Shown: piece by piece, positions 17,426 through 27,872 of the stretch
Numbering within the stretch: the first letter of the stretch is position 1
Layout: every line of letters starts with the position of its first letter
Source: an uncultured Granulosicoccaceae bacterium
Lineage (GTDB): Bacteria > Pseudomonadota > Gammaproteobacteria > Granulosicoccales > Granulosicoccaceae
Length of the DNA stretch: 64,000 bases
Reading direction: 5' to 3'
Assembly: GCA_938006335.1 (NCBI GenBank)
Contig: CALLMF010000032.1
Location: 18,673-82,672 of the forward strand
Translations under genes and position numbers: made by a program
The notes under the pieces: model-generated
Databases searched by the model: none
What the model saw: the letters and a program-made list of their open reading frames with translations, nothing else
Told to the model about the DNA's origin: nothing

Positions 17426-18712
17426 TTATCCCGTTAGAGCGCTTTCGGAACGTGCCGCTCCGTCGTGATACGCAGAATAGCTCCGCTTAGTGGCGATGTG
17501 ATTGGCGACGTAGAGTGCATCGTGCCAGACGCCCCAAATGAACGATGAGCCGCGTCTGGATAGCCAGGGCAGGCCGAGAAAGTAGACACCAGGTTCCGCC
17601 GCAACACCCCGTTGATGGTTCGGTCTGCCTGTCTCATCAAATACGTCAACCTTCAACCAACTGAAATCCTGAGCGTAACCGGTAGCCCAGACGATCGATT
17701 CAATACCCGCCGCCTTCAGATCCAGAGACCGCACCGGATGTTCCACGCATGGTGGATCGGGTAGCAAGGTGTAGGCGTCCGGTTCCTCAGGTAGATCCAG
17801 ACCGTTTCTGTTGATGTACGCGTCCGCGCTTCTCAACACGGCCAGGTAGTTCGCATCACCGTCTTCGATGTTCTTTTTCAGATCTGGCGCTATGGAGACG
17901 ACACCCTCCTTGAATGACTCGGTCATCCCGAGAAGCCTGATGCCGCTGTTCGACAGCTCTCTGAAGTCGACAGTGTGTCCCCCATTGGCACCGCTGACAG
18001 CAATGGTCACATGCTCTGTACCCAAGGCCGGTGTCGTGACGTCCCACTCACCGAGTACGCCCAACCACCAACAGTAATCTCGATTCCTGTAGCTGCGAGG
18101 GGGGCGGTTATGGGGACCCACGGAGAGGTACACAGATCGCCCGGCCGAGCACAGTTCTTCTGCGATCTGCGCACCGGAGGAACCGGAACCGATGACAAAC
18201 ACGGAGCCCGGCAGTTGTGAGGGGTTTTTATAATCGGTAGAGTGAATCTGCTGAAGATGCTTGTCATCAGGCGCTATTGATGGGATGACGGGCGTGTGGA
18301 AAGCGCCGGTCGCAACCACAACGTGGTTGGCGTGCAAGTGACCGCAGTTTGTCTTGACCCGAAAACCTGAGCTTCCGGAAAGACGACTCACCTCGATAAC
18401 GTCTACACCGGTTCGGATGGGAGCGTTGAATGTCTTCGCATAGCTTGCAAAGTAGTCAGCGACTTCGTTTTTCGTCGCAAACGCGTCGTTGTCGAGATCA
18501 AACTCGAGATTAGGGAATCTATCGTGCCATGCAGGACCATTCGCCACCAGAGAATCCCATCGGCGCGTGTGCCAGCTCGATGCGATCTGATCGCGCTCCA
18601 GCACAACATGCGGAATAGACAGTGACGACAGATGCTCACTAGCGGCAATGCCCGCCTGCCCCGCCCCGATAACAACCGTGTCGGTGTCTTCCAGCGCCAT
18701 CATGAAGGGCAT
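17426..18712 (-). CDS. Flavin-containing monooxygenase-like NAD(P)/FAD-binding protein
   Basis: VVIGAGQAGIAASEHL and VFVIGSGSSGAQIAEEL Rossmann motifs; WATGYAQDFSWL. Confidence 0.9.
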   Translation of the reverse strand: MPFMMALEDTDTVVIGAGQAGIAASEHLSSLSIPHVVLERDQIASSWHTRRWDSLVANGPAWHDRFPNLEFDLDNDAFATKNEVADYFASYAKTFNAPIRTGVDVIEVSRLSGSSGFRVKTNCGHLHANHVVVATGAFHTPVIPSIAPDDKHLQQIHSTDYKNPSQLPGSVFVIGSGSSGAQIAEELCSAGRSVYLSVGPHNRPPRSYRNRDYCWWLGVLGEWDVTTPALGTEHVTIAVSGANGGHTVDFRELSNSGIRLLGMTESFKEGVVSIAPDLKKNIEDGDANYLAVLRSADAYINRNGLDLPEEPDAYTLLPDPPCVEHPVRSLDLKAAGIESIVWATGYAQDFSWLKVDVFDETGRPNHQRGVAAEPGVYFLGLPWLSRRGSSFIWGVWHDALYVANHIATKRSYSAYHDGAARSESALTG

Positions 18713-18723
18713 CCGCTCATCGC

Positions 18724-19143
18724 TTATGCAGGGATAACGGCAGTGACGTCAATCTCGACCAGCCATTCCGGCCGCGCGAGCGCGGTGACCACCACACCAG
18801 TTGATACTGGGTATACCCCCTTGAGATGACGTCCAACTTCCCGATAGACATCTCCACGATAGGCGGGATCGACGATGTAGATCACCAGTTTGCAGATGTG
18901 GCTGATATCACTACCTGCCTCGCGCAGCAGTGTAGCGACGTTGACCATTGCCTGATGGGTTTGCGCCGTGGCATCCCCTTCGCCCACGTTCTCTGACGTG
19001 TCGAGATTCTGCCCGATCTGCCCACGCACAAATACCATGGTGCCGGTAGCGACCACAACCTGACAAAGATCGTTGTCGAGGTTCTGCTCCGGATACGTCT
19101 CCCTGGTATTGAACGGACGTATACGCTTGTGTGTGGGTGACAT
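18724..19143 (-). CDS. RidA family protein
   Basis: TMVFVRGQIGQNLDTSENVGEGDATAQTHQAMVNVATLLREAGSDISHICKLVIYIVD. Confidence 0.9.
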   Translation of the reverse strand: MSPTHKRIRPFNTRETYPEQNLDNDLCQVVVATGTMVFVRGQIGQNLDTSENVGEGDATAQTHQAMVNVATLLREAGSDISHICKLVIYIVDPAYRGDVYREVGRHLKGVYPVSTGVVVTALARPEWLVEIDVTAVIPA

Positions 19144-19195
19144 TGGCTCCGCAAACGTGCTAGTGCTGTGCTAGGGACGTGCTGCGACGTCGAGA

Positions 19196-20056
19196 CTACC
19201 CCTTGCCTTGCTGCTCGAAGAACGACGCTCCGTCAGGTATCTGTGGTAGCTCGATGTCGTAGGGAATTGATCGTATACGATTGGTGCGCTGACCGCGGAC
19301 TATCTGCCCTTCAAACCTGTTGGGCATGGGGTTCGGTGACTGGGGCATCGCGTCTTCCGCAGAATACACAGCGATAAACAGCGTCCGCGGCTTGTCAGAC
19401 AGATTGGGTGCGGAGCCATGCAGCAGCCGCGTGTGCATCAGGCAGACACTACCTGCAGGCCCCGTACACATGACCGACTGGCGCTGGCACTCCTCGGCTG
19501 TCTCGCTATCGATCGCACCGGTAAACTGGCTGTCGTGCCACAGGCTGTATATCTCACCCTTGTGGGAACCTGCGACCACTTCCAGTGGCCCGTTTTGCTC
19601 GGTGACCTCATCAACCATGAGCAACGCCGTAATCAGATCATCGTTACTGTGGGGCGTAAACGGAAAGTCCTGATGCCACTTCACAGCAGTCTTTGAACCT
19701 GGCAGCTTGGAGTTGATCTTGCTGTGATGGAACTTGATGTTGGGACCGATCAACGCCTCGACGCAGGATGTCATCGGGCTGTTCATCATCGCGCTGTAAT
19801 AAGCGTCCGACACTTCTACCGGCGCATTGACCCGTCGTAGCGCTGGCGAATCAGCCGTGTGACCGGATTCCAGATCAAACCGTGGTCGCCCGTCAAAAGC
19901 TTCCCCGTACGCGGAGGTCTGCGCCCTGCTCTCCTCAACCCAGGCCGCAAAGTCGTCACGCAGTTCTGCAAGCACATCCTGCGACACCGCATTTTCCACG
20001 ACGAGGTAACCGTTCTCGTTGAAGAAGTCGATTTGCGTTGAGGTGAGTGCAGGCAT
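19196..20056 (-). CDS. Phytanoyl-CoA dioxygenase (PhyH) family protein
   Basis: KWHQDFPFTPHSNDDLITALLMVDEVTEQNGPLEVVAGSHKGE...CLMHTRLLHGSAPNLS. Confidence 0.9.
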   Translation of the reverse strand: MPALTSTQIDFFNENGYLVVENAVSQDVLAELRDDFAAWVEESRAQTSAYGEAFDGRPRFDLESGHTADSPALRRVNAPVEVSDAYYSAMMNSPMTSCVEALIGPNIKFHHSKINSKLPGSKTAVKWHQDFPFTPHSNDDLITALLMVDEVTEQNGPLEVVAGSHKGEIYSLWHDSQFTGAIDSETAEECQRQSVMCTGPAGSVCLMHTRLLHGSAPNLSDKPRTLFIAVYSAEDAMPQSPNPMPNRFEGQIVRGQRTNRIRSIPYDIELPQIPDGASFFEQQGKG

Positions 20057-20141
20057 GGCAATTCCGAGTCTTGCCTGTTTTCAGAGGCGACGGCGTCAGA
20101 TCGTGCCACACCGGGCCTGTGGTTGTCAGCGCCCGAATAAA

Positions 20142-21059
20142 TCAGACTTTCAACGCCGGGATGATCTGCTTCTTGCGACTCATCACGCCGGGCAATACCA
20201 CATGATCTCCCGATACACTGACGCCAAAACTCTTCTCGGCGACTGATCGGGTCAGCTCATTGGGTACGAGCAAGGTCGCTTCTTCGTTGAGGATATCCAC
20301 GACAAACAACAGCACCTGGTCGACACCGTCTTCAGAGGCGACTGAGCTCATGCTATCCATCAGCGAGGATTTGCGATCAAGCACGATGTCGGGCGCTGTG
20401 GTCTCCAGTACCGACACTCGAAAGCGCGTACCGTCCACTTCGTACTCCTTGCTGTCCATGCGCAACAGTTCGGCATCGGAAAATGCCGACACATCAGACT
20501 TGGCGGCAAACATCTCACCGGCATAGTCCGGAATCGACAGACCCAGTTGTTCGGCGAGCGTCTCGGCCAGGTGTCGGTCAGTATCGGTCGTAGTCGGTGA
20601 ACGGAACTCGAGCGTGTCGGACAGGATGCAGCTGAGCATGAGTCCCTTTACGTTGTCCGGCATGTGCTGCGCGTCCTGCCCCATCAACTCGTGCATCAGT
20701 GTCGCGGTACAGGCCAGTGGGCGTATGGTGATGTCTATCGGTCCGCTGGTCTCGAGGCCACCGACCAGCTTGTGGTGGTCGATGATCGCGGTGACATCCG
20801 CCTTGTTGATATTGGAAGGCAGTTCAGCCGGATTGTTGGTGTCCACGATCACGCACAACTGGCCGTCGGCCACATCGTCGATGATGGTGGGTTCGTCAAA
20901 TCCCCATCGCTTGGCCACGAAGGCAGCTTCGGTGTTTGGCGTACCCAACAGGCGCGCTTGCGCCTCGGTGCCGGTGTGGTTCAGGTACCAGGCCCAGACC
21001 AACGCAGATCCGAGGCTGTCGGTATCGGGGGCCTTGTGGCCAAAAACAAGGGTCGTCAT
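20142..21059 (-). CDS. ppaC: Manganese-dependent inorganic pyrophosphatase
   Basis: GHKAPDTDSLGSAL, IIDHHKLVGG, SRKKQIIP signature. Confidence 0.95.
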   Translation of the reverse strand: MTTLVFGHKAPDTDSLGSALVWAWYLNHTGTEAQARLLGTPNTEAAFVAKRWGFDEPTIIDDVADGQLCVIVDTNNPAELPSNINKADVTAIIDHHKLVGGLETSGPIDITIRPLACTATLMHELMGQDAQHMPDNVKGLMLSCILSDTLEFRSPTTTDTDRHLAETLAEQLGLSIPDYAGEMFAAKSDVSAFSDAELLRMDSKEYEVDGTRFRVSVLETTAPDIVLDRKSSLMDSMSSVASEDGVDQVLLFVVDILNEEATLLVPNELTRSVAEKSFGVSVSGDHVVLPGVMSRKKQIIPALKV

Positions 21060-21143
21060 CGTACGGTCGGGCCTTCCAGGATTAACGGGGCTGACATTAT
21101 GCGCTCTTCGACCAATATCCATGCCAAACGCCGATCGGGCAAG

Positions 21144-22376
21144 CTATGGTGTGAAGCTCAATCCGTCATCAGCAATGCTCACGGCCTGTCGACTCTCGAT
21201 CGAGTGCTGCGCCGCCATGCCCAACAGCACCGCCCTCAGCCCGTCGAGACCGGTCACCGCAACGCCCCGATTGACAGGAAGCTCAGGGTCCTCGAGGCCC
21301 GTGCTGCACGCACCGCTCCGAGGCGTCCGTGGGATGTCGAGCGCCACGTCAATGAACGCTGAATCATCCACTGTGTCTCCGCGATAGGCGCATACCGCCT
21401 TGAAGAACTCACAGTGCTGATAGTAGGTCGATCCGTTGTGATCGCCTGCTGCCAACAGCGCTTCGTTGACAGGGACCTCGGTTTCCTGCGGGCCAAACGG
21501 TTCTCGCGGACTGACCACGACGCGCGGCTTGGGCGGTGCCTCATCGGTGGATTTCCAGAAGCGGGTCGGCCCGGGAATGTCGCATTCCAGCTTGGCTAGC
21601 GGACCCAGGGCAATAATGGATTCCTGATAGCGTGATCCTTCAGCGAACATGCACAACTCCAGCATCGCGCGCTGCCCGTTCTTGAAATCGACAATCACAT
21701 ACGCGTTATCAATGATGTCGGGCACCCTGCCTGAGTAGCTCTCGTCCTTGTGGTTGTGATCAACAGCGCCTGAGGCATAAACACGACAGGGCGTCGATGA
21801 AACGAGCAAACGCATCAGATCAAAGTAGTGGCAACACTTCTCCACCAGTGTTCCGCCCGAGTATTCATTGAAGCGATTCCAGTCACCCACCTTTTCCAGA
21901 AACGGAAAGCGATGTTCAATGATCGACAGCATCTGCACGTCACCGACCACGCCTTCTGACAACCTGGATCGGAACAGCTGCACCGGTGGCATGTAGCGAT
22001 ACTCCATAGCGACCCACACCGGCGCCGGATGCGCTTCAAAGGCCTTGGCGAGCCGTGCGATATCTTCGTACCTCGTGCAGAGGGGCTTCTCTACTATTAC
22101 GGGCAATGTTGTCGATGACAGCACGTGCAGTAATTGCTCGCAGTGCTGATAGTTGGGACTGGCGATGAGTAGCACATCGATATCATCACCTGACAACAAC
22201 TCATCCAGCGAGGCACAAAACCGCGCCTCGGGTGCCAGGGCCTGATTCTCCTGTTGCATGTGTCCGTCCGGATCAGCCACTGCAGACACCACGGCACCGT
22301 CAATCAACTTCAGATTGCGGATGTGCTCCTTACCCATCATCCCGCAACCGAGGAGGCCGTATCGAACCGTCGTCAT
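21144..22376 (-). CDS. Gfo/Idh/MocA family oxidoreductase
   Basis: MTTVRYGLLGCGMMGKEHIRNL...VIVEKPLCTRYEDIARL; GTLVEKCCHYFDLMR. Confidence 0.9.
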   Translation of the reverse strand: MTTVRYGLLGCGMMGKEHIRNLKLIDGAVVSAVADPDGHMQQENQALAPEARFCASLDELLSGDDIDVLLIASPNYQHCEQLLHVLSSTTLPVIVEKPLCTRYEDIARLAKAFEAHPAPVWVAMEYRYMPPVQLFRSRLSEGVVGDVQMLSIIEHRFPFLEKVGDWNRFNEYSGGTLVEKCCHYFDLMRLLVSSTPCRVYASGAVDHNHKDESYSGRVPDIIDNAYVIVDFKNGQRAMLELCMFAEGSRYQESIIALGPLAKLECDIPGPTRFWKSTDEAPPKPRVVVSPREPFGPQETEVPVNEALLAAGDHNGSTYYQHCEFFKAVCAYRGDTVDDSAFIDVALDIPRTPRSGACSTGLEDPELPVNRGVAVTGLDGLRAVLLGMAAQHSIESRQAVSIADDGLSFTP

Positions 22377-22423
22377 GAATGTCTGTCTCTCGTCGAACGT
22401 GTTGTCTGCGAGCGTGGTCGTTG

Positions 22424-23770
22424 TCACGAGCCGGGATTATCGACGGGTAAGCCGCTCGGAACCGTGTCGGGAATATAAAAGCGCTGGCTTGCTGCCTGTT
22501 CGCCGGTCAATGCCTCGAGAAAAGCGACGATGGACGCGACCTCACCTTCAGTCAACGGCGTCAGGGCAATATCAACTTTCGAGGCCTGGCGGGCCACTTC
22601 CCGAGCATCTTGCAAGATGATGAAGTCCACTCTTTCCAGCCACGGTGCGTCCGGCAGGATCGCCTGCTCCGGCGACCATCGCTGCCTGGACGCTTCAGGA
22701 TCCAGGTGATGCTCGATCATCTGCTGGAGTGTCGTATAAGCACCGTTGTGACCGTAGGGTGCAGTCAAGGCCACGTTGCGCAACATCGGCACGCGAAACC
22801 GATACGCATCTTCCAAACGGTCGCTCTCGCCCATCCTGCCGACGTCTCGCGCCACCGGATCCCACTTGCGGGTACGACCCGGGCCGAATGCCGGCAGGGA
22901 CAACGCCCTGAATCCGTGGTGACTGAATAGCGGACCTGCATGGCACTGCGTGCAACCCGCCTTACCGAAAAACAGGTCCTTTCCTGCAAGTTGCTCGTGG
23001 GACAAGGCGTTCTGCTCGCCACTGAGCCATCGATCGTAAGCGCTGTCAGTGCTTCGGAACTCGGTACTGATGAACGCCGCCAGAGCGTTGGCAATGTGCA
23101 CGATTGAAATCTGTTCAGGCTGCTCGATATCCTCGAAGGCATCAACAAGCCCGGTTGCGTACTCTGGCAGCGAACGCACACGTTTGGCAATCAGTGGCCA
23201 CGCGTTGTCGATACGATCGTTACGCGCACCGGCAATCTCGTTCTCTTCATTGGAGCCTGCCATTTCCGTATCGGACGTCATCGGAAACAGCGCTTGCGCA
23301 GCGACCACGGATACCAACCCATCCGGCAACCACTCCTCGGCAGGTGTGTTGAACCCGTTGCCATAGAGATCGCTGGCGCTGATGCGCCCGTCATGCATCA
23401 GCACGCTGATGTCATGCGCACCAAGGTTCCACAGCGCCGGAGCATTGCGCGGCACGCGACGCTCGATCCGCTGCGAGCCGGTGCCGGTCGTTCTGTTGAC
23501 GCCGAGCCCCTCTCCACCCTCGCCCACCCCGAGCGACAGTCCGTCACTGGTGCCGAGACTGGGGTGATGGCAGGTGCCGCAACTGATGTTGCGGTTACCG
23601 GAGAGAATCTTGTCGAAGAAAAGCAACCTCCCTACCTCTACCTGCGATGGCGGGAACTGCCGAAAATCATCGTTGGAGAGTGCAGCTGTAGTGCCCGCGG
23701 ACTCGACCGAGACCACAGGCGCGATGAAACACAGCACACCAAGGAGCAGAGCTGAACGCAACATGATCAA
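22424..23770 (-). CDS. Di-heme cytochrome c peroxidase / MauG-like
   Basis: CGTCH and CTQCH heme motifs; SGNRNISCGTCHHPSLGTSDGLSL. Confidence 0.9.
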   Translation of the reverse strand: MIMLRSALLLGVLCFIAPVVSVESAGTTAALSNDDFRQFPPSQVEVGRLLFFDKILSGNRNISCGTCHHPSLGTSDGLSLGVGEGGEGLGVNRTTGTGSQRIERRVPRNAPALWNLGAHDISVLMHDGRISASDLYGNGFNTPAEEWLPDGLVSVVAAQALFPMTSDTEMAGSNEENEIAGARNDRIDNAWPLIAKRVRSLPEYATGLVDAFEDIEQPEQISIVHIANALAAFISTEFRSTDSAYDRWLSGEQNALSHEQLAGKDLFFGKAGCTQCHAGPLFSHHGFRALSLPAFGPGRTRKWDPVARDVGRMGESDRLEDAYRFRVPMLRNVALTAPYGHNGAYTTLQQMIEHHLDPEASRQRWSPEQAILPDAPWLERVDFIILQDAREVARQASKVDIALTPLTEGEVASIVAFLEALTGEQAASQRFYIPDTVPSGLPVDNPGS

Positions 23771-24261
23771 TGGAACGGGTAGAGCCAGACCTTGTAGTCA
23801 TCGATCAGGATCTGGGCGGCCTCGATCTGCTCCGGGGTCATCTTCTTGACCACTTCCTCGAGGCTGATGGCGGCATCCGGATCACCCCCGATCGCTGACA
23901 GCGTGTACCACAAGTACGCCCTGACCAGATCGACGGCGGGCAGCCCCCTGCCTACTTCGTAGTACCAGCCTATGCCGGACTGTGCGCCCGCATGACCTTT
24001 CATCGATGACCTCAGATACCACTCGAAAGCGCGCTGATCATTGCGCTCTACGCCAAGACCCATCGCATACATGACACCGATCAGTTCTTCGGCCTCTGCA
24101 TTGCCAGAGCGAGCCGCCAACATGAGCTCCTGATAGGCAGGCTCATAGTCGCCGGCATCCATGAGGTCGCGTGCCTGTTCCAGATCTGCCCGCGCGGACA
24201 GACTGACGAACAGCACAAGTGCACATCCACAGAATCTGATCAGGTTACGCATGAGGAACAT
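23767..24261 (-). CDS. Sel1-like repeat protein
   Basis: GNAEAEELIGVMYAMGLGVERNDQRAFEWYLRSSMKGHAGAQSGIGWYYEVGRG; overlaps the peroxidase start by 4 nt. Confidence 0.85.
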   Translation of the reverse strand: MFLMRNLIRFCGCALVLFVSLSARADLEQARDLMDAGDYEPAYQELMLAARSGNAEAEELIGVMYAMGLGVERNDQRAFEWYLRSSMKGHAGAQSGIGWYYEVGRGLPAVDLVRAYLWYTLSAIGGDPDAAISLEEVVKKMTPEQIEAAQILIDDYKVWLYPFH

Positions 24262-24314
24262 CAGCCGGACGGCGGCAACGAATCCATTCGTCGCCGCACA
24301 TCTGAATGACCTAC

Positions 24315-25376
24315 TTACTTGATATCAGCGTCACGACCCGCATTGATATCCGCCTCTGCCGCAGTAACGGCATTGGTCAGCGCATCAAATGCCTCGCTAC
24401 CGCGAGTGACGTTCTCGGTGAACCAGTCGTAAACGGGCGTGGCCGCTTCCTTGAACGCAGCCTTCTGGTCCGGTGTCGGTACATAAAGGTCACCACCACC
24501 CGCGACAAACTCCTCGTAGGCCTGGATAGACTTGCGCTTGGGTGAAGCAAAGGTGGCTTGCTGTAGCGCGTAGAACCCATCAACAACCACTCGCTTGAGT
24601 TCGTCCGAGAGACCGGTAAAGGACTCATTGGACATCCACCACAAAGCACCCATGTAGGCATGCCCGTCGAGCGTCAGGTACTGGAGACCTGCGTCCGGGA
24701 ACTTCATGCCCATGATATCGGTGATGCCGTTCTTGGAACCCTCAACAACACCGGTCTGGAACGAGGTGAACAACTCGGGCCATGGGATAGGCGTGGGAGC
24801 AGCGCCCAGCGCTCGCACCAGCTCCTGGGGAAGATCCGCGACAACGGTTCGGATCTTGAGACCTTCGAGGTCGGCAGGCTCAGCGACACGGCGCTCGGTA
24901 TTGGCGAAGTTTCTCCAACCGCCGGTATTGCCGATGGTCATCAGGCGGATGGTATCGCCAGAGTCTTCCAGCGCCATGCCACGCATGGTCCGCGTGAAGT
25001 CGCCGGACAGCACGTGTTCTGCAACTCGATCATCCGACATCAGGTAGGGGAGATCCAGCACCTGTACGTAGGGGAACAGACCCGCAGCACCGCCGGAGGT
25101 AGAGATGTAGATGTCGATCGAACCATCGGATACGCCCTGCAGGCACTCGGCACCATTGGAGCAAAGCTGGGTGCCGATGAACAGCTCAACTTCGATCGCA
25201 CCGTTTGATGCACTTTCGACATAGTTCTTGAACACGACAAGACCATCGTAGTCTTCATCGTTTTCGTTGGAGTTGGCGGTTGCCCGGAGCGTGATATCAG
25301 CTGCCTGAGCAGCGGTTACCGATCCGATCGCAAGCGACAATCCCAATGCCGCTGTGCTCACTATGCGCTTGACCAT
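24315..25376 (-). CDS. dctP: TRAP transporter substrate-binding protein (DctP)
   Basis: MVKRIVSTAALGLSLAIGSVTAAQA signal peptide; NFANTERRVAEPADLEGLKIRT; PWPELFTSFQTGVVEGSKNGITDI. Confidence 0.92.
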   Translation of the reverse strand: MVKRIVSTAALGLSLAIGSVTAAQAADITLRATANSNENDEDYDGLVVFKNYVESASNGAIEVELFIGTQLCSNGAECLQGVSDGSIDIYISTSGGAAGLFPYVQVLDLPYLMSDDRVAEHVLSGDFTRTMRGMALEDSGDTIRLMTIGNTGGWRNFANTERRVAEPADLEGLKIRTVVADLPQELVRALGAAPTPIPWPELFTSFQTGVVEGSKNGITDIMGMKFPDAGLQYLTLDGHAYMGALWWMSNESFTGLSDELKRVVVDGFYALQQATFASPKRKSIQAYEEFVAGGGDLYVPTPDQKAAFKEAATPVYDWFTENVTRGSEAFDALTNAVTAAEADINAGRDADIK

Positions 25377-25424
25377 ATTGTGTATTCCTCTCAAGTGATA
25401 CTGATTTGATGTTGATAGCCTTAA

Positions 25425-26711
25425 CTACAAGAACCCGGTAAGGCGCGGGATTGTCAATGACAATGCTGGGACGAAGGTGATCAGTAGAATGACCAGTATT
25501 TCCACGGCCAGGAACGGCAGAATGGCGCGTGCAATCGTGATCACTCTCTCTCCTGACACGGCTGCTGCCACAAACAAGACCAGTCCCATCGGCGGCGTTG
25601 CAAGCCCCACGGTCAGATTCACGCACATGATGATCGCAAAGTGAATCGGCTCGACACCGAGGCTGATGAACACCGGGCCCAGAATCGGACCCAGAATGAT
25701 GATAGCCGGCCCTGCATCGAGAAACATGCCCACAAGAAACAGCAGCACGTTGATCAGAAAGAGCAGCAGTAATGGATTATCGGTCAATGTAAGAATGAAT
25801 GCCGCCAGGTGCTCCGGTGCATGACTCAGGCTGACCACTGTCTTGAACGACATAGCTGCACCAACGAGCAACAACACGACGGCAGACGTCAGTCCTGCAC
25901 GCGTCAGCACACCGGGTAGCTCACTGAACGTCAGGGACCTGATGACGAACAAACTCACGATCAATGCATAGGCAACGGCCACAGCCGCAGCCTCGGTCGG
26001 TGTAAACACACCGCCGAGGATTCCGCCAAGAATGATGATGGGTGTCAGTAGCGGGAAAAAGGCCTTGAGGCCAGCGCGACCCCGCTTCTTCCAGGTGTAC
26101 TTCTCGCTGGCAACGGGGAAGTCATAGCGGTCAGCCATGATCTTGATCATGAGCATCAGACCCGCGCCGATCAGCACGCCCGGCACGATGCCCGCGAGGA
26201 ACAGTGCAGCGACACTCTCACCCATGACATAGGCATAAATGATCATGATGCCGGACGGAGGGATGATCGGTCCGATCACCGAGCTTGCCGCGGTGATGGC
26301 CGCGGCAAAGCGACGCGTATAGCCCTGCTTTTCCATCGCTGGCACCAACATGGAACCGAGCGCGGAGGTATCGGCAACCGCAGAACCCGACAGCCCTGCA
26401 AACAGCATCGAGGAAAGCACGTTGACGTGCGCAAGTCCGCCACGCAGATGACCGATGAGCGCTTGTGAGAACTCAACCAGCCGCTCGGTGATTCCGCCCT
26501 TGTTCATCAGCTCGCCCGCCAGCATGAAAAACGGAATGGCCATCAGCGGGAAACTGTCCATCCCGTTGTAGAGGTTGCGGTACAACAGCGTGATGTCGCG
26601 CTCTTGCCCATTCAGAAACAGCAATGCACCGGGCGCGACAAGCAGGGCGAAGAAGACTGGCAGTCCGATGAGTAACAGAAAGAGGAAGACCGGCAGGAAC
26701 CAGATAAGCAT
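25425..26711 (-). CDS. dctM: TRAP transporter large permease (DctM)
   Basis: Multi-TM, NGQERDITLLYRNLYNGMDSFPLMAIPFFMLAGELMNKGGIT. Confidence 0.95.
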   Translation of the reverse strand: MLIWFLPVFLFLLLIGLPVFFALLVAPGALLFLNGQERDITLLYRNLYNGMDSFPLMAIPFFMLAGELMNKGGITERLVEFSQALIGHLRGGLAHVNVLSSMLFAGLSGSAVADTSALGSMLVPAMEKQGYTRRFAAAITAASSVIGPIIPPSGIMIIYAYVMGESVAALFLAGIVPGVLIGAGLMLMIKIMADRYDFPVASEKYTWKKRGRAGLKAFFPLLTPIIILGGILGGVFTPTEAAAVAVAYALIVSLFVIRSLTFSELPGVLTRAGLTSAVVLLLVGAAMSFKTVVSLSHAPEHLAAFILTLTDNPLLLLFLINVLLFLVGMFLDAGPAIIILGPILGPVFISLGVEPIHFAIIMCVNLTVGLATPPMGLVLFVAAAVSGERVITIARAILPFLAVEILVILLITFVPALSLTIPRLTGFL

Positions 26712-27298
26712 TATTCAGCTCCTCGCATGATCACCGTCTCGCCTGGTGCCGTGCTGTTGTCACCCAACAGGGTGAGCACTTTTTTGAGGATCAACTCGAT
26801 GTTCACGAGTATCAACAACACGATGCCCACCAACAGGGACGTCATCATCCAGCTGCGCGGCACGCGGTACCACTCATCGAATGACAGAGACAAGGGCACG
26901 TAGAGCGATGCCGTTGTAAACCGACCGCCAATGCCGGTCACTTCCTTCCAGCCAATCTGAACAGCAACGACCAGCACGAGCAAGGACAGGCAGAGCAGAA
27001 TGATCTGCAGTATGCGAGCGACCGACGACGGCAACAGGGCTTCGAAGGTGTCGATGGCAACAAAGCCACCTTGCCTGAATGCAGTAGGCGCCATCAGCCC
27101 CGTCATCCAGAGCATGCAGAAGCGGGCCGCCTCATCAGGCCACGGCAAGGCGTTGCCAAGCACGTAGCGACAATACACTTGTAGCAGGATGACAAGCACC
27201 ATGACGGCGATACAGAACACGCCCATCCAGGTGCCCGCCGCGAGCAGGCCGGAATTCAGAGCACTGAGCCCTGACAGCAGTTTTTTCAAGCCGCTCAA
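26711..27298 (-). CDS. dctQ: TRAP transporter small permease (DctQ)
   Basis: ALPWPDEAARFCMLWMTGLMAPTAFRQGGFVAID. Confidence 0.92.
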   Translation of the reverse strand: MSGLKKLLSGLSALNSGLLAAGTWMGVFCIAVMVLVILLQVYCRYVLGNALPWPDEAARFCMLWMTGLMAPTAFRQGGFVAIDTFEALLPSSVARILQIILLCLSLLVLVVAVQIGWKEVTGIGGRFTTASLYVPLSLSFDEWYRVPRSWMMTSLLVGIVLLILVNIELILKKVLTLLGDNSTAPGETVIMRGAE

Positions 27299-27323
27299 GC
27301 CATCAACTCCTGCCCGAATTCAG

Positions 27324-27872
27324 TCAAGCCGCATCACTCTGGTCAAATGCAAATGTACCAGTCTTGCCTCGACAAAATGCAAGTGGCTGGACATGGTCGT
27401 ACTGTGTCGCCAGTAGAACACGGCCGACAATGATCAGGTGATCTCCTGCTTCGTGCACGGCCTCGCGAGAGCAATCCAGGCGAACCGCGCACTCGTCCAG
27501 CACCGGCACGCCGTATGGACTGGTTGCCAGCGTCGCGTGCGCGAGCCGCTGAGGATCACGCGCCACTTCCATACAGAGCGATTGCTGATCGGTATTGAGT
27601 ACATGGATCGAGTAGTGCTCTGCTTGACTGAAGGTCTCGAAGCGGGACCCATGACGGTCGAGTGACCAGAGCACCAGAGGGGGCGTCAACGAGACCGATG
27701 CAAAACTGTTTACCGTAATCGCAGCAGGGCCCGACTCGGTGGCTGCCGTCACGATCGTTACGCCCGTGCCGTAGCACCCGAGTGCATTCCGCAACAGACG
27801 TTGATTGGTGAAATCGGGAACAAACGATTCGCTTGCCACTTCAACTGCCACGTTGGTTGCAGGTATTGTCAT
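27324..27872 (-). CDS. Flavin reductase family protein
   Basis: LRNALGCYGTGVTIVTA...AITVNSFASVSLTPPLVLWSLDRHGSRF...HLIIVGRVL. Confidence 0.92.
   Translation of the reverse strand: MTIPATNVAVEVASESFVPDFTNQRLLRNALGCYGTGVTIVTAATESGPAAITVNSFASVSLTPPLVLWSLDRHGSRFETFSQAEHYSIHVLNTDQQSLCMEVARDPQRLAHATLATSPYGVPVLDECAVRLDCSREAVHEAGDHLIIVGRVLLATQYDHVQPLAFCRGKTGTFAFDQSDAA

Noticed and set aside
20664-21362. 232-aa and 257-aa plus-strand ORFs opposite Mn-PPase and Gfo/Idh
   Set aside because: Span the boundary of two well-supported genes on the other strand; shadow ORFs.
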